Notes under the pieces: model-generated
Databases searched by the model: none
What the model saw: only the letters and a program-made list of their open reading frames with translations
What the model was told of the DNA's origin: nothing
Made by a program: the position numbers and the translations under genes
In this document: positions 34,901 to 47,312 of the stretch, piece after piece
How positions within the stretch are numbered: position 1 is the stretch's first letter
How the letters are laid out: every line of letters begins with the position of its first letter
DNA from: Nissolia schottii
Lineage: Eukaryota; Streptophyta; Magnoliopsida; Fabales; Fabaceae
Reading direction: 5' to 3'
Assembly: GCA_003254905.1 (NCBI GenBank)
Contig: QANU01055523.1
Span: forward strand, 336,526 to 400,525
Length of the DNA: 64,000 nt

Positions 34901-36837
34901 CTCTAGTCATGTACCAAATTAACCAGCAGCGGTGATTCCATGCACGATAATTCATCTTCGATCTCTGAAAATGAAGGGGAAAGAATAAAATGAATAGATA
35001 ATCAAATCAAAATAATGGTGCTTCATCTGACACACACTTTCATCTATGGCAAAAGGTGAATGCAATACAGATCTAGTAAAACCATCCCTACTCTCCCTTA
35101 TTTTTCCTTTTCTAAGAGGGATGATGTTTTGCAGCGATTTCATGCTAAGCAAAAGCATTTAAATGTCAAAATTAAGATGAAAGACAAATGGAAAACAATT
35201 ACATCATATGTATGCCATGTGTTGATCAACCAAGAACTTAAGTAAAAGAAAACAATAGCAATTATCCTTCTCTTGAGTAAGCAAGCCCCTCAATTATGTA
35301 AACATAAAATAAAGACTTTCCAATTTAATAGTATGCAGTTCCTCTACTGAATTTAGACCTCAGCTATTTTTTGCACCAGCTCAGATTCTTTTGCCAAAAG
35401 ATCTTTGAAATTTGAAGAGTTTGCAGATATTGACTTGATCACCCACCGCCTAGAAATAATACTCGTGAGCATTAGAACGCCATTAATGTTCCAAAACCTC
35501 AGGATTAACCAAATGTCAAAATTCAAACAAAATGTATTTTTTCATCTAGAAAACATTATCCCTTACAGGAGTCAAGCATAAGTAGCAAGCGCACATACAA
35601 TACCTATGATTCCAAACTTGTTCGCTTTTGGGTGAATATGAGAGCACAAGGGCAGACAGAAGAAGTTCATCCACAAACATCGAGTGCTGCTTCTTCTTGG
35701 AAACTACTAACTTTCTGCAATATGCACAGGAAAACTTAATATTTTTAAGGGAAATATCAATCTCAAAGCATACTTTCCCAGTTCCTGTTTTTAAACAGAT
35801 GTAAATAAGAACAGTGGACAATAAAATGAAGAATAGATAAGAGGAGAACCTGCAATTCCAAGCAGTCATAAAATCACAACTTAGAAGCAGAAGAGACCTG
35901 CTGTGTCTCATAAGCATTCTTTCAAGAAGATCACAAGATGAGGCGGCAGGTATATGATCCCCAACTTCATCAGATTGATTGCTATATATCTTGTATTGTT
36001 TAAATGCAGTCATAAATGCATGTTTAGCAGCTTTATAGAGTGGAAGAAGAACACTAGTTGAGATTCCCAATTTATGATCTCTATTCCAAAAGTATACATT
36101 CTCTTGTTTGGTACATTCCTCACTTGCTTTCTTATCTGTTGACTGACAGACAGCTTCATCACCATTACGAGATATGCTTGATTCTTCATATAGCAAATCA
36201 AATTGGGATGGATGAATAAATCCCAGCTCATCACTGGGTCCAAAAGCAAAAGAGAACACAAGTTTAGCAATCAATAATAAAAAGCATCACTACATTACTC
36301 TCAGTGCGTTATTCTAACTATAAAGGAAGGTCGCATTTCAAAATATCCTTCTACTATCCACAGACTTCATATGAATAAAGTTGTCATACATTTACCAAAA
36401 ATATAACTCTTTAGAATCTAAAATGCAAATGCGAATGTGAAGCTATAACAGATCACAGCAGATTGAATAACAGAAATACAGGCTTAAGGCACTGATGCAC
36501 CAACATATCCATGCGAAAAAGGCTATAACCAACAAGAATAAGAAACGAAAAAACAAAACGCAAACCAGAAAAGCATATGGAAAAGTCCCTTCCAAATGTT
36601 GAGCCAGCCATTGCTTTGGCTTTGGACCATTTTGGGAGGGACTCGAAATGACAAACCTAGGCCCTCTAAAAAAGTAAGAGGTTAACTTAACAGAACATCA
36701 TGTTGGTAGCAACCTATGAGTACAACTTCCACAAGTATAAACTTTAAAGCAGGTCGTGTTCATGAAATCATTAAACCTTACATTAGGGGGTCAGATTCAA
36801 GGATATCCTCCAACTGATGCAATAGATCCATGCCCAT
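31922..36837 (-). CDS. Prenyltransferase alpha-subunit repeat protein (PTAR1-like), 426 aa
   Basis: Ten exons on the minus strand, in coding order: 36837-36782, 36233-35850, 35714-35604, 35449-35359, 34964-34896, 33946-33869, 33719-33630, 32996-32946, 32367-32131, 32035-31922. The start MGMDLLHQLEDILESDPL is joined to IDELGFIHPSQF. PPTA-type tetratricopeptide-like repeats are visible as SPKSEQVWNHRRWVI, NYRAWNHRCWLIWYM, SWAALHVADNCCFHYRS and AQWLHRRFLSMYW. This is the fold of the alpha subunits of farnesyl/geranylgeranyl transferases, and the overall order matches PTAR1. In animals PTAR1 is the alpha subunit of GGTase-III; the plant role is not known to me. The tail ends SSLFNHFMS. Intron 7 carries a family A MITE. 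Confidence 0.85.
33120..33360. mobile_element. Foldback MITE, family A copy 3 (PTAR1-like intron 7), 241 bp
   Basis: Perfect 8-bp target duplication ATCATTTT (33112-33119 and 33361-33368). Ends CGAGTAAACTTTCAAAATTC and, in reverse, TGAGTAAAGCTTCAAATTTG. The arms are complementary, for example CAAGTTCATCCCCAAGCTAT with ATAGCTTGGAGACAAACTTG. Confidence 0.8.
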
Positions 36838-36849
36838 TCTTTTAGAAGT

Positions 36850-38340
36850 TGACTCTTCACTCGTGTTTTCTGTCCCAACTCAAGCCAAAAGCACCAACTT
36901 TGAACTGAAAATTTGTTCAACAAAAAAGACAGCATTAGTTACAAAATAATTTCATTAAACCCTTACATCGAGAACCAACTCAACGCATTATAAAAGAAAC
37001 TCTTCTCAAATAAGAAAGAAAAATCCACAAGCTATCATTTCAGTCCATCTCATTTCATTAACTTGAACCAACTTCAAGATCATGAAAATCAAACAAAAAT
37101 GAAAAAAGGAATAAAGCTGAATAGCTGATAAAGGAGATTATGCAATAAAAAGCACACTCAAATCCCACACAGAAATTGCAGCACAAAACAGTCCACAGAA
37201 CATACAAGACCATTATATATACGCTAAAGAAGATTGTGACGACCAAAATCAAACTCAAGTACTCAACCGCACATTTTTTAATCCAAATCCAAAAGGATGA
37301 ACTTTTCAATTACCCTTAAAAATAAAAATAAAAATAAAAACATTACCTTTTCATTTCATGCACTGTATTCCATGTTACGAGGTTTTCAGTTTGTGGGGCA
37401 TTTTCACAAACACCTACGCGTCAATCTCAGTGATTAAATGGGTGGATGAATAAATCCCAAATACGCGTCAATGAACAAATGCTTTCTCAAATACTTGCTA
37501 ATTCATCTGAGCTAACCTTTCATCAATGATATGCAATGGGTCTAGTTCAATTCAAAGTTCATAAACCCCACACAAAGTAAATAACAACAATTATGGAACC
37601 ATTTCCCAACACACCCAGAAAAATAAATAAACCACAAAAAGAAAAAATTGAGCAAGGAGAACCGGGGAGATAGAGAAGCAAGGAGGCACCGTGGGCGAGG
37701 GTGGCGGCGTCAATTAAATTTTGAATTAATAAAAATTTTAACCCATTTAAGAGAAGAGAGATGGACTGCTACATTACACAATAACTGATGATCAAAAAAG
37801 CTCAAATAGATTTTGTTAGATACTCTACTCTCACCTTCCGAACCCCTCTGTTGGTTTCGCTGTAGCTTCAGTTAGATTTTATATAAACGAGATTTTCCAT
37901 TTTAACTCTATTTCTTTGCTACAACTACTTTTAATTAATCCATGAATTTTTAAAAATAATTATAATAAGATAAAACATTTTTTTTAAAATAACTAATAAG
38001 CATCCTTAAAACACTTATTAAGCATTCTATAATTAAAAAAAATTGTATTTAATACATTAAAATATTAAAGCTTTTGTCTTCTCAATAAAAAATTTGTTTG
38101 AATTTTCTCCTCACATCTGTCTCGCACCCTTAATTGTGAACTGTCACATTAGTGATATCAACTAAAATTTTATAAATTTTTTTTTATAGAGATGATTTTT
38201 AATAAAAAAATTTATGAGAAATAAAACATAAAATTTAAAATCTAATAAGAACTAAAAACATATTTAACTGAGATAATTATTATTATTTGTAATTATTATT
38301 ATTGAGGAGCAGTTTTGGTGATACAGAAGCTTAGATGAGA
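36850..38340. other. 5' region of the PTAR1-like gene and intergenic sequence
   Basis: A CG-richer patch at about 37640-37720 (CACCGTGGGCGAGGGTGGCGG) probably marks the promoter and non-coding first exon of the minus-strand gene, so a 5' UTR intron of about 0.8 kb is likely. 37900-38330 is AT-rich with no feature seen. Confidence 0.4.
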
Positions 38341-38375
38341 TGATTTTATAGATTTGCATGATGGCAGGAGGGTGT

Positions 38376-39149
38376 TCAAGGATAGACAATGGCCCTTATT
38401 GTGTTGGAGGGTACCGTGTTGTCGGAATCAAGAGGGAAGAAGAAGGGGTAGAGCTCATATCGAACATAACAAGAACTGTACAGCACCCTACAGCCTTTAC
38501 GATTGTTGCAGAAGGTTGGGAAGTTCCCCACAGCAACAGCCAAACACTGAGCGCATGATAGCTCAGAGAGGTCCCTCGTGCATTGCACCAAGGCATAAAG
38601 CGTCACAAATGGGGACAGCTTGGACTTCCCCTTCCCAATCCCTTCCCCTCTGGGGGCAACAGCCTCTGCTCTAATCTCATCCTCCAGGGCTCCAAGCTCT
38701 CTGTTAAAATCGTCAGGATCTGTCACGTTTTCCACGTTGAAATAGAATATGCCAAAGGACGTATCTAATTCGCCGGCGAAGCTCTTGTTGTTGTACCTTA
38801 GGAAGCAATAATCGTACCAAATCCTTGCATCAATCTGGTTAGGGCAGCGTCGGCGGATTTGTTTGGATGCATCTTGAATGCAAATGGAGCAGTCTTGACT
38901 GCTGACGTCACCTCTGCATTGGGCGAGGCCGTACACCTGGTCTTGATTCTTACCATATGCGGTTGCAACAAAGCCCGTGGAGGGAGTTTTAAGGACTAAT
39001 TCCGCTAATAGATTGTCAACGTTGGCTGATAGTTTCCCTCCGTTGCTTATGTTGGTGTTTGTGTTGCAGAATTCCCCCAAGGGGTCCTCAGGTTCTGCAT
39101 TTGAGGTGCACAGAAATAGTAGGAAAATGATTTTGTATAGCAGATACAT
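38376..39149 (-). CDS. Cysteine-rich repeat secretory protein (DUF26/Gnk2), 257 aa
   Basis: A single exon on the minus strand with its start at 39149. MYLLYKIIFLLFLCTSNAEP is a signal peptide, so the product is apoplastic. Two Gnk2/stress-antifungal domains follow, each with the C-X8-C-X2-C signature: CRGDVSSQDCSIC and CTRDLSELSCAQC. Between them lies a charged Gly/Lys linker. N-glycosylation sites NKS and NVT are visible. There is no transmembrane or kinase part after the second domain; the protein stops at AIVYP, so this is a secreted form and not a cysteine-rich receptor kinase. Known relatives include mannose-binding antifungal ginkbilobin and plasmodesmata-located proteins. The ligand is unknown here. 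Confidence 0.9.
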   Translation of the reverse strand: MYLLYKIIFLLFLCTSNAEPEDPLGEFCNTNTNISNGGKLSANVDNLLAELVLKTPSTGFVATAYGKNQDQVYGLAQCRGDVSSQDCSICIQDASKQIRRRCPNQIDARIWYDYCFLRYNNKSFAGELDTSFGIFYFNVENVTDPDDFNRELGALEDEIRAEAVAPRGEGIGKGKSKLSPFVTLYALVQCTRDLSELSCAQCLAVAVGNFPTFCNNRKGCRVLYSSCYVRYELYPFFFPLDSDNTVPSNTIRAIVYP

Positions 39150-39159
39150 GGCCTTGGTT

Positions 39160-42100
39160 CCCTACTTTAGATGATGGGCCAAGTGCCTCTTATGAAGAGA
39201 AAAATAATGCGCCAATGTGGAATCTTTTCAGCAGACAATTTTGACTTTGCAACCTTGTCTCCTCCTCATCTATTGGACACAATGTGGTCGAAAGGTCAAT
39301 GTTTGGGTTTCATTGACTTTTTATACTCATAATTGATATTTGTACACTAAAAAGAGAATTAATATTATACATCTTGTGAATGAAGTGAGCTAAAAGGAAA
39401 AAAGTAGGAGAAAAAACAAGTGGTGAGTCTCATGTATTTTATGAGTGGAGTGTTTGAGATAATACGGTGTATAAATAAGATGATAATTTTATAAAATAAT
39501 CTATTTTAATAATAGGAGATCTACCGTAATAGAGCCCAATATAACCCAAACTTTGTGAGAGAGGTTGTCCCAAAATTTTCTCACAAAATTATCATTATAA
39601 CATTACTCATCTATGTTTATTGTCTAAAGACAAAACTATCATCAATTACCTAATATGAGCACTAGAACAACAAATAATTCACAATCCAATCATGACTACC
39701 TCCATTCACTTCAAACCAAACAGCACCAATCATTCACGTAAAAAAAATAAAAATAAAAAAATAGCATAAATCAATGGGATGTACTTTATTGATCAAATGA
39801 TAAGATCATTTTATTTTATCCTCTAAATTAAAATTTTCACTTTAAAAGGTCCAAATCCAATTTGTTGTATTTTAAGGGTGTCTCCAAGAAGGGAGATATG
39901 ATATCTCTTTTTTTTTAATCAATCAAATTAAATAAAAAATTAAATTAATCTATTTCTCCATCTAAATATTATTATAAGTTTTATATTTATATTCACTTAT
40001 TTTTAATTTATCTTAATTAGACCTCAAATCTTATTATTAAAATTTAACTTTTTTATTCCCAAAAATAATTTTTTAAACATGCAAATACTTTATTTAAGTT
40101 AGAAGATAGTTATGTTTGGAAATAATGATATTTAAGATTAAATTAAAAAAAAGGTTTAAATATAATGATTAGGTGAAAAAAATTTGATTTTAATTGGTTA
40201 AAAAAAGAGATATCATAACTTTGATTTTTTTGAGGAGCCACAATCTTATTTTTTTTGTTTTCATCCCTACGCTACCGTGACAGTTAAGTTGATCATGTCA
40301 ATAACTAACAATTCAAATGAACAGTGAAGATTAAAAAAAAAAAGTTAGCCGGGGCGTAATTCAACTTCCACTCCTCCTGCGGTCCTTACACACTAACCAA
40401 TAACACTCACCCCATATATAACTCTTCAAAAGCACAACAGTAACGTGGAGCAATTATCCATGTGCGATGTGAGATTGGAATTTTGAATTTGAAAATTGCA
40501 ATTCTTGGCATAAATGGATCTCAACGTTCCATTCCTTTGATTAATGGAGAAGTTGTGCAAGTGATGGTTATCGCTTGTGAAGAGTACAAGAGGCTCAAGG
40601 CAATTTCTCTCTTTGGCTATGCAACTGATAGATACTATTTTGGTTGTGTTTAGTGGCTATGGAAGTGATAGCTTTTATTATTCCTAGTTTCTTTATTTTT
40701 TCTTATCTAACTTTGAAGTGTTGGTCTTGTTTTTGTTCTTGTAATATGTTCTTGGTTACAATGAATATCAATCTATGTCAAAAAAAAAAAAATGGATATC
40801 CAACTAATAGTTATAAAATTGCTTTTCTTTTTGGAAGATAGTTATAAAATTCTAACCATTTATCTATTATTATTATTAGTTAAAAAAATTACACTTTCAA
40901 AAAAGAAAAAAATATTACTCCCTCCATTACTCCCTCCATTACATAATGTTAGTCCATTTTCATTTTTTAGATTCATTCATAATTCAACATATCTTGACAC
41001 AATTGTGTCATTGCTATTTCATGAGAAATCAAAAGCTTCAACTTCATCTGTTTTTCTCTTCACAAATATTATTACTATATTGTTCTTTGTGATTGTACAC
41101 CTGGAGTGTAGTTCTACTTGTGAGCTCGAGAGTTTTGCTCTTTGTGAGTGTTTTCATTTTGTATTAAAAAGGCTATAATGCCTGTGAGATTTTTGTTTGT
41201 GAAAAAACCATTAGGGAACGCATCTTTGTGAGTTGATTTTTCTTTCAATAGACTGAGTTTCAGTTCTTGAATCTATAAGGTTGATGATCTTACTTGTAAA
41301 AGAAATTTGATTAGGGGAGTGTCTTTTGCAATTGTTATTTCGGCGTGTCTAGTTGTAATAATAACAATAAAAACAGCTAAGTCTTGTTCACATTACTGAA
41401 GTTGACTATTCTATTTTAGACTATGCTTGCAGTTTAACTGTATTAACATAAAACAAAAAGATTAACACTAATTAAAAAAAAAACTTCTAATTGTAATGCA
41501 CTTCCAACATCTTTATTAGGTTCAAACTCCACATTCAATATATTTGCTAAAGTAGTGTTAGGGGAAAATTTGATGCTGTCAGTTTCTTCAACTCTATATT
41601 TTGTTGTATCTTCTTTCCCTAAAAAAAACATCATCCTTTCATTTGCATCAATTTGAAAAGATTTGAGAGACATAAAGTTTGAAGTCCACTTGAGAGCTTT
41701 TTCCATCTTTTTATTTTCTTTTCCTTTTCATCAACTTCATTGCTTCCTTCCTTGCTTCCTTGATGGAATAACTGCAATTTCATGCAAAAATTAACTATTA
41801 TGAACGTTACATCAATTAAAAAAAAAACACACACACACATGCTTCGATACATGAATTTTTTGTGATAAGATGGCAATAAACCTTGCAAAATGAATGCTAC
41901 TTTTTAAATGAGCATGTAAACTTATCAGTTTAGTGCTATGCCACAAAACCATCAAAGTAGGGTGTGATAATAGCTTGAAAGAGCTACGGCAGATAGAACT
42001 TTGGTTGACAAAGTATAAAGGTATATATATCAATATTGAGCTCATATGGTTTAACAAGTGATAAAATTAGTTTTTTTTTAAAAGGGTGCAACATATTTGA

Positions 42101-43290
42101 AAAGCAATGCAAAAGTTGTAACCAAATGGACGGGTGATTTTCAAAAAGAAAAGAGTAAACTTTTAAGGTGGCCCCTCATAACCCCCTCACTTGCTCCCCC
42201 TCACCCTCACTTGACATATGGTCATCCACACTAACATGACATTTGACTACCATAAACACCCCCATCCCACCCACCTTTGCTCCCCCTCCCATGCTAGGCC
42301 CCACCTCTCATCTCCACTGTCACCTCAACCCCACTCGACCACCACCACTACCCCCTAACCCCCTCCCCCAGCAGATCCATCCCCACACCACAATATCTCC
42401 ACCATCGCAGTATCATTCACCCCCACCCCTAACACATGCTCCATTGCCACTCCACTATGCATTCGAGATTGAGTTTGGGACAAGAGTTTGAAGTGGATGT
42501 GGGCCACGTCAGAGGAAACGAATGGAGGGTTTAATCCTCCAAACACAGATAAAGGGTGAGGCCTGCAGAGGGGGCAGGGGTTACAACTATGGTGGGGCCA
42601 CAGTGAGGGTACAGATGAAGTTGAGGTGAGGATGGGCGTAAGGGATGATGCTGGTGCTGGTGGAAGGTCAAGGTGGAGTTGCGGTAGTGGTGGAGGTGGA
42701 GGTGGAGGTTGGTCACCACAGGTCAAGTGCGGGTGGGATTATAACCACGATTCACATCATGTCCACTTTTTTGACGTGAAATCTATAATGACACAAGTAA
42801 TTAAAGAATTAATAATAAAATAAAAAATTTAATTAAGGGGATTTATTATAACAAACAACAAACAGATAGATGGGTCGAGAGTAAAACTCAAAATTTCATA
42901 TGCATGAGGACTATAATTGACCCTTCTTTTTTTCATCTTTTTCTTCCCCTTGACCTATTTCATCATCTTATTTTTCATTTCACCTATTCACCATTTCAAA
43001 ATATTATTATTATTATTATTATTATTACTACTTGTAATAGATTGACCCATACGCCGCTGTGAAAGAACAGGTTTGCTTCACAAAGCAATTCCATACATAC
43101 ACAACATGAAAAAGAAGATACTTTATTGTTTTCAGCCCAAGAAAGCCATCCCTTCCTTTAACTACAAAAGTGGAGAGAGATTCCTTTAAACAACTTCCAT
43201 ATTACCCACCTCCACCTTGATTTCCTGAGTTCATCATAAGTTTGATTGCATTTCTTTTCCTTTTTTCATCAAGAAGAATTCACAAACATA
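39160..43290. other. Long intergenic region with repeats
   Basis: Holds a foldback element at 39876-40239. A short frame at about 40462-40653 (LKIAILGINGSQRSIPLING) has no family I recognise. 42130-42800 switches from a cytosine-rich run (CCCCCTCACTTGCTCCCCC) to a guanine-rich run (GGTGGAGGTGGAGGTGGAGG), resembling the inside of the 3923-4971 element, but no matching termini were found. An ATT microsatellite lies at about 43003-43027. Confidence 0.4.
39876..40239. repeat. Foldback element, about 364 bp
   Basis: The left arm has GGGTGTCTCC then GATATGATATCTCTTTTTTT; the right arm in reverse has GGCTCCTC then TTATGATATCTCTTTTTTT. The interior is AT-rich. No clear target duplication was found, so the class is open. 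Confidence 0.5.
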
Positions 43291-43301
43291 CAACAAAAAT
43301 C

Positions 43302-46300
43302 ATGGGGATGAACATGAGTTCGATGGGAATTGGAGGAATTAAAGGTCATTCATTTTCTTTCTTTTTCATTTCATAATATATATATATTCAATTTGTCTTA
43401 TATGTTTACTTTTTTATTTGTCATAATTGCTTAGATTCAAAGTCTAATAGGCCCAAATTAATCTGAGATTAACTCATTATGGGACGAAACTCTCCAAGTA
43501 CTAGTTTATTTATTTATTTATAGGATCCGGCCTTCAAATTTGTCAATGTGTCTTTTATATTTACTAATGTTTTTTGATTTGTGTGTGATTTTGGATCCCA
43601 GTCCCAGGACTGTCAACCTCTAACATAATGAATATGGCAACTAATAAATTGTATGAGCAATTTCTTGAGAAAGATATCTCAGATTTTCCTGGCTTCCACG
43701 TTGCCATTCTTGATATCTTCAGGTAATTAGCATATGTATAATTATCAATCAAAATTTTCCATTCAAAAAAATATAAATCCAATCGAAATTTCTTATAGAC
43801 TCTTTGGCCCATACACAATGCATAATTTGTTAAGTCTTTCTAGTTTTACACTTCCTTTTTGAGGAGTTTAATTCTAACAATTTCATTTCACATTATCATC
43901 ATGACAACAAATTCATTCATCCTTATAATTTTTTTTTTTTTTGCAGCACTATCAATAACAATTTCATTTCACATTATCATCATGACAACAAATTTCATTC
44001 ATCCTTATAATTTATTTTTTTTTGCAGCACTATCAATATGGCTTTGCCTGGTAAGCATTATGATCCACCATCACATAAGGATGTAACGGTAAGTTTCAAA
44101 CTTCTTATACAATTCCAAGATATAAATTAAGAAAAAGCCCTTAATATAACTTTTGAAATAAAGAGTTGTTTAACACGAAATTATTCCAGAGAGAATTACT
44201 TAGCGCAAATGCAAAAGATTGTTTTAAAAACGGGATAAGCGATTATAAGTTCTTGATAAAGAACAGGGGCGTGAATTTAGAATGAAAGAAGTGGAGAAGT
44301 GAAATCAGAGTGCTTTATTGATGATCACTAATAAGTGATTTCGAAATACAATTCTCGTGCAGAAACAGGGATTTAAGCAATAAAAATAAAATTAAGAAGA
44401 GCTTGAATAAGGAAAATAAAATAAAGGAACTACTCCTACTGAAACAAGAAATGAAGTGCAGAAAAGTAAAGAGAGATGGCACATTGGGTTTCCGTGCACT
44501 ACTTCATTGTCAGGGGACTTATGAGTATTTGGTAACCAATGAACCACCCCTCTTGTTTGTTCCTAAATTCCCCTATTTATAAAGTTTCAGAACCTGTAAT
44601 TGTCATTCCCCGCTCTGGCGACGGTCACCACCCAACCGGTTGTGGTCCAAAATATCCGGACCAGTCAACCACCATGCACAACACGTATGTGTAGTGGTTA
44701 CTATTATGTGTCTCTCATGCGTGCGTCAAATCCTGAAATGGGTAGTTATTGCTCTTCGTGCGCCACATCGGATGGAAAGTTTACCTTGCTAGAGGTGTCC
44801 GTTGGTAGCCGTTCCCTCCAAAATACTTTATTTGAATCATGTTGATACTTTCCTTCACTAACTCTTAAATCATGTCGCAACACTAACCTTGTAGATTATT
44901 ATTATTGTTCTACTGCGACCATCATTCTTTAAGTTAATTTTTTCACATTCGCGACAATCTTGACTTAATATACTTCTCCTAATCCATTGGTTGTGACACA
45001 TCATTGTCAATGCATTTACACCATTTGACTAGCGGCCTTACTAAATGGATGATCAACCATTCTCCAAGCTGATTTTTGCCGCCTATTGTTTATCATCGAC
45101 TTCGACCCGTCCTATTGTCGCCAACATTTTTTTCGATGATTGCTAGCATTGTCATTGTCTAAACTCGCTCACCTTTTAGTTGCGTTGCAAATTTCGGCGA
45201 CCCTAACAAGAGTCTAATTATTATTATAAAAAATCATGCATGTAAAATGATTTAACTGAACAATTGTCTTAATTTTGATTTATATGATATATACTTAGAA
45301 CCAAGACAAAAACAGAATACGACCTTAATGTCATGTTCGAAGAAAGGGATAACTTTTGGTTTTAAACAAAACATTCCCTTATATTTGATAACATTTGATG
45401 AAAAGACAAGAGAACCCTTCATTTGAAAAAAAAATCCACCCTCTTACCTGCTCTTCTCATCAGAAATTCTTAGTTACTCTAAAACAAAATAAAAATTTCT
45501 TGTGTTCATTTAATTTATTTTAAAAAATAAATGTAACCCACATTTAGTTATGTGTCAAACAAAACATAAATTAGAGCACTCTAAGTTTAACTAAATTAAA
45601 TATTTCTGTTTTCATCCACTTTTTGGCACAAACCATATTAATAAAAATTTGAATAAATATATTTTATAATCCCTTAAGTTAACATTACTTTAGTCTTTTA
45701 AAAAAAACAATTGATATCAATTTAACCATTCTGAACTTTAACCTCAATTTAGTCGTATACTAATAATTTAACCAAAAAATAAAATTGATGCCAAAATCAT
45801 AAATATAAAACTATATTGATATCAAAATTGAAAACGTCAGAACCGAATTAGCAATAAAAGAAACATTAGAGTTAAAGATAATATTTACTCTAAAAATTTT
45901 CAGCTACAAACACTAACCTAATTGTTCAGCTTGCAGGAGTTGTTCGAACAATGGAAAGAAGCCAGTGTTGATGATGAAGAAAAGAGAAAGAGTATGTTCA
46001 CCGAGTTCATGATGAAGAATGTGAACGTGAACAAGGTGGATGAATCCATGATAATCACAGCCATAGTGGCACCCCCTGCAGCCATGGTTGCCAAGAGGAC
46101 AGGGCAATCTCTGCCTCAGCTGAAGCTCATGAAATCTGTCCCTGATGTTCTCTTTGTCCCCTCCGCCACCGTTGTCGCCCTCATCGCCGTCAAGATCATG
46201 AGATTGATGTTCGTAAAAAAGAAAAAGCGACCACTTGATGAGGATCATGAAGAAGAAGTGGAACATAAACAAGACCAATCCGAAGGTGTAACTGATGGAG

Positions 46301-46404
46301 ATGGTAAACAAGACCGATCTGAAGGTGTAACTGATGGAGATGGATCTCGACCTAAACATGCACCTAAAGATAAATTCTGTGCCTTATGTAACATTGTCCA
46401 TTGA
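43302..46404 (+). CDS. Plant-specific small membrane protein, unknown function, 230 aa
   Basis: Four exons: 43302-43344, 43602-43722, 44028-44088 and 45937-46404. The protein begins MGMNMSSMGIGGIKVPGLST, followed by YEQFLEKDISDFPGFHVAILDIFSTIN. A helical part EKRKSMFTEFMMKNVNVNKVD precedes IITAIVAPPAAMVAKRTG. One likely transmembrane segment, VLFVPSATVVALIAVKIM, comes next. The tail is charged, with a 13-residue unit repeated twice (Q-D-[QR]-S-E-G-V-T-D-G-D-G), and ends CALCNIVH. I recall similar plant proteins without an established function. Two tandem copies of the exon 3 acceptor exist, and only the second (44027) keeps the frame. Intron 3 contains a 1042-bp solo LTR. Confidence 0.75.
43876..44036 (+). 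repeat. 81-bp tandem duplication carrying a splice acceptor
   Basis: AACAATTTCATTTCACATTA ... TTTGCAGCACTATCAAT occurs twice in a row, with TTTGCAG ending at 43946 and again at 44027. The first copy continues into TAACAATTTC, which gives an in-frame stop soon after CACTATCAA. Confidence 0.85.
44167..45208 (-). mobile_element. Solo LTR, 1042 bp, with perfect 5-bp target duplication
   Basis: Terminal TGTTTAACA ... CCTAACA (TG...CA) is flanked by AGAGT at 44162-44166 and 45209-45213. On the minus strand it shows a TATA box (CTTTATAAATAGGGG, about 44574-44588) and AATAAAGCAC downstream, in the right order for an LTR transcribed on the minus strand. There is no internal coding region, so unequal recombination has removed it. 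It lies in intron 3 of the 43302 gene in antisense orientation. Confidence 0.85.
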
Positions 46405-47113
46405 ATTAACATTCAGATATATATATATATATATATATANTATATGGTGCTCTTTCATATTAGGTTCTACTTATATTTAAGGGGGGAAACAATTTATCCT
46501 TAGGTGCAAATTGGCCACCAATGATTCGTAAATCCAATTTGTTCTGAATTTATTATTGTATGAGGTTTTCTAAATCTCTTTGGTGGAAAATTAGGTTGTT
46601 AGGTTTTGTAATTGTTTAATGGTGTAGGAGGAAAATAGAGTGGTTCACCAATTAGGCAAAATTGATTGCTTGTGTACGTGTGTTTTTGATCCTATGCCAT
46701 AAAGATACTATAAAGATATTAAGGTACTGCAGATCATGAATTTTGCTTGTAGTTTTGAAACTTTCATATCACTTGTTCATGCCATCATGTCAGATGTAGT
46801 GGTGCATGGTTAGATCATTGCTTCTAAAATTAATCAATTTGAAGGAGTAGAAGGATAAGAAATCAAAATCACCAAGTTTTGGTTTTCTTTTAGTGTTCCG
46901 ATCTTTCTAATTGAGTATAGCATCTTTATCCAATCTTTTTTTTTCAAAATAAATTTCAAACACAATCATCTATTTACCCATAAGCATCTATTAATATATA
47001 TACACATATGTAAGAGTATAAATACATATTAATAGATGCTTATAGGACAAAAGGTTGAAAGAGGCCACATAAGGGAAAGAAAACTACATAAGCTAATCCA
47101 CCTTCTAAAGACA
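46405..47113. other. Intergenic sequence with AT microsatellite and an 18-bp inverted repeat
   Basis: An (AT)n run with one N lies at about 46417-46445. A perfect 18-bp inverted repeat, ATAAGCATCTATTAATAT at 46980-46997 with its complement at 47026-47043 (28-nt loop), lies about 90 bases upstream of the USE of repeat copy 2. No gene seen. Confidence 0.6.
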
Positions 47114-47131
47114 TGTATTTCAAAAGCTCTA

Positions 47132-47174
47132 GTCCCACATTGGTTAGATCACAAACCTTTTAAGTGTTTATATA
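47132..47174 (+). promoter_or_regulatory. USE + TATA, plant U6/Pol III-type spacing (copy 2)
   Basis: GTCCCACATTG at 47132-47142, a 24-nt spacer, then TTTATATA at 47167-47174, identical in arrangement to copy 1. Confidence 0.6.
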
Positions 47175-47194
47175 TCTTTAGTAGTTGTTGTGTT

Positions 47195-47312
47195 GGTAAA
47201 AAGAGTTGAGAAAGGAGTTGGGCTCGCGCGCATGAATCCAAGCCGTTTGCACTATTCGAGGTGCAAATCGATGAATCCTCCCCGCGCACGATAAAGAGCG
47301 TCTCGGTTTTTT
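47195..47312 (+). ncRNA. Candidate Pol III small RNA, copy 2
   Basis: The predicted start is near G47195 and the T7 run is at 47307-47313. The stem 47244-47252 pairs with 47261-47270 (one bulge, T47268) around the loop TATTCGAG. Compared with copy 1, the pairs at stem positions 6 and 7 from the outer end change from G-U and G-C to C-G and A-U. GCGCACGATAAAGAGCG precedes the T-run. Confidence 0.4.

Noticed and set aside
40462..40653. 63-codon frame LKIAILGINGSQRSIPLING
   Set aside because: Too short, no family recognised, no splice-compatible neighbours; kept only as a note in the intergenic entry.
45913..46359. 148-codon minus-strand frame over exon 4 of the 43302 gene
   Set aside because: Shadow of the spliced + strand exon, which has correct splice borders and a coherent protein.
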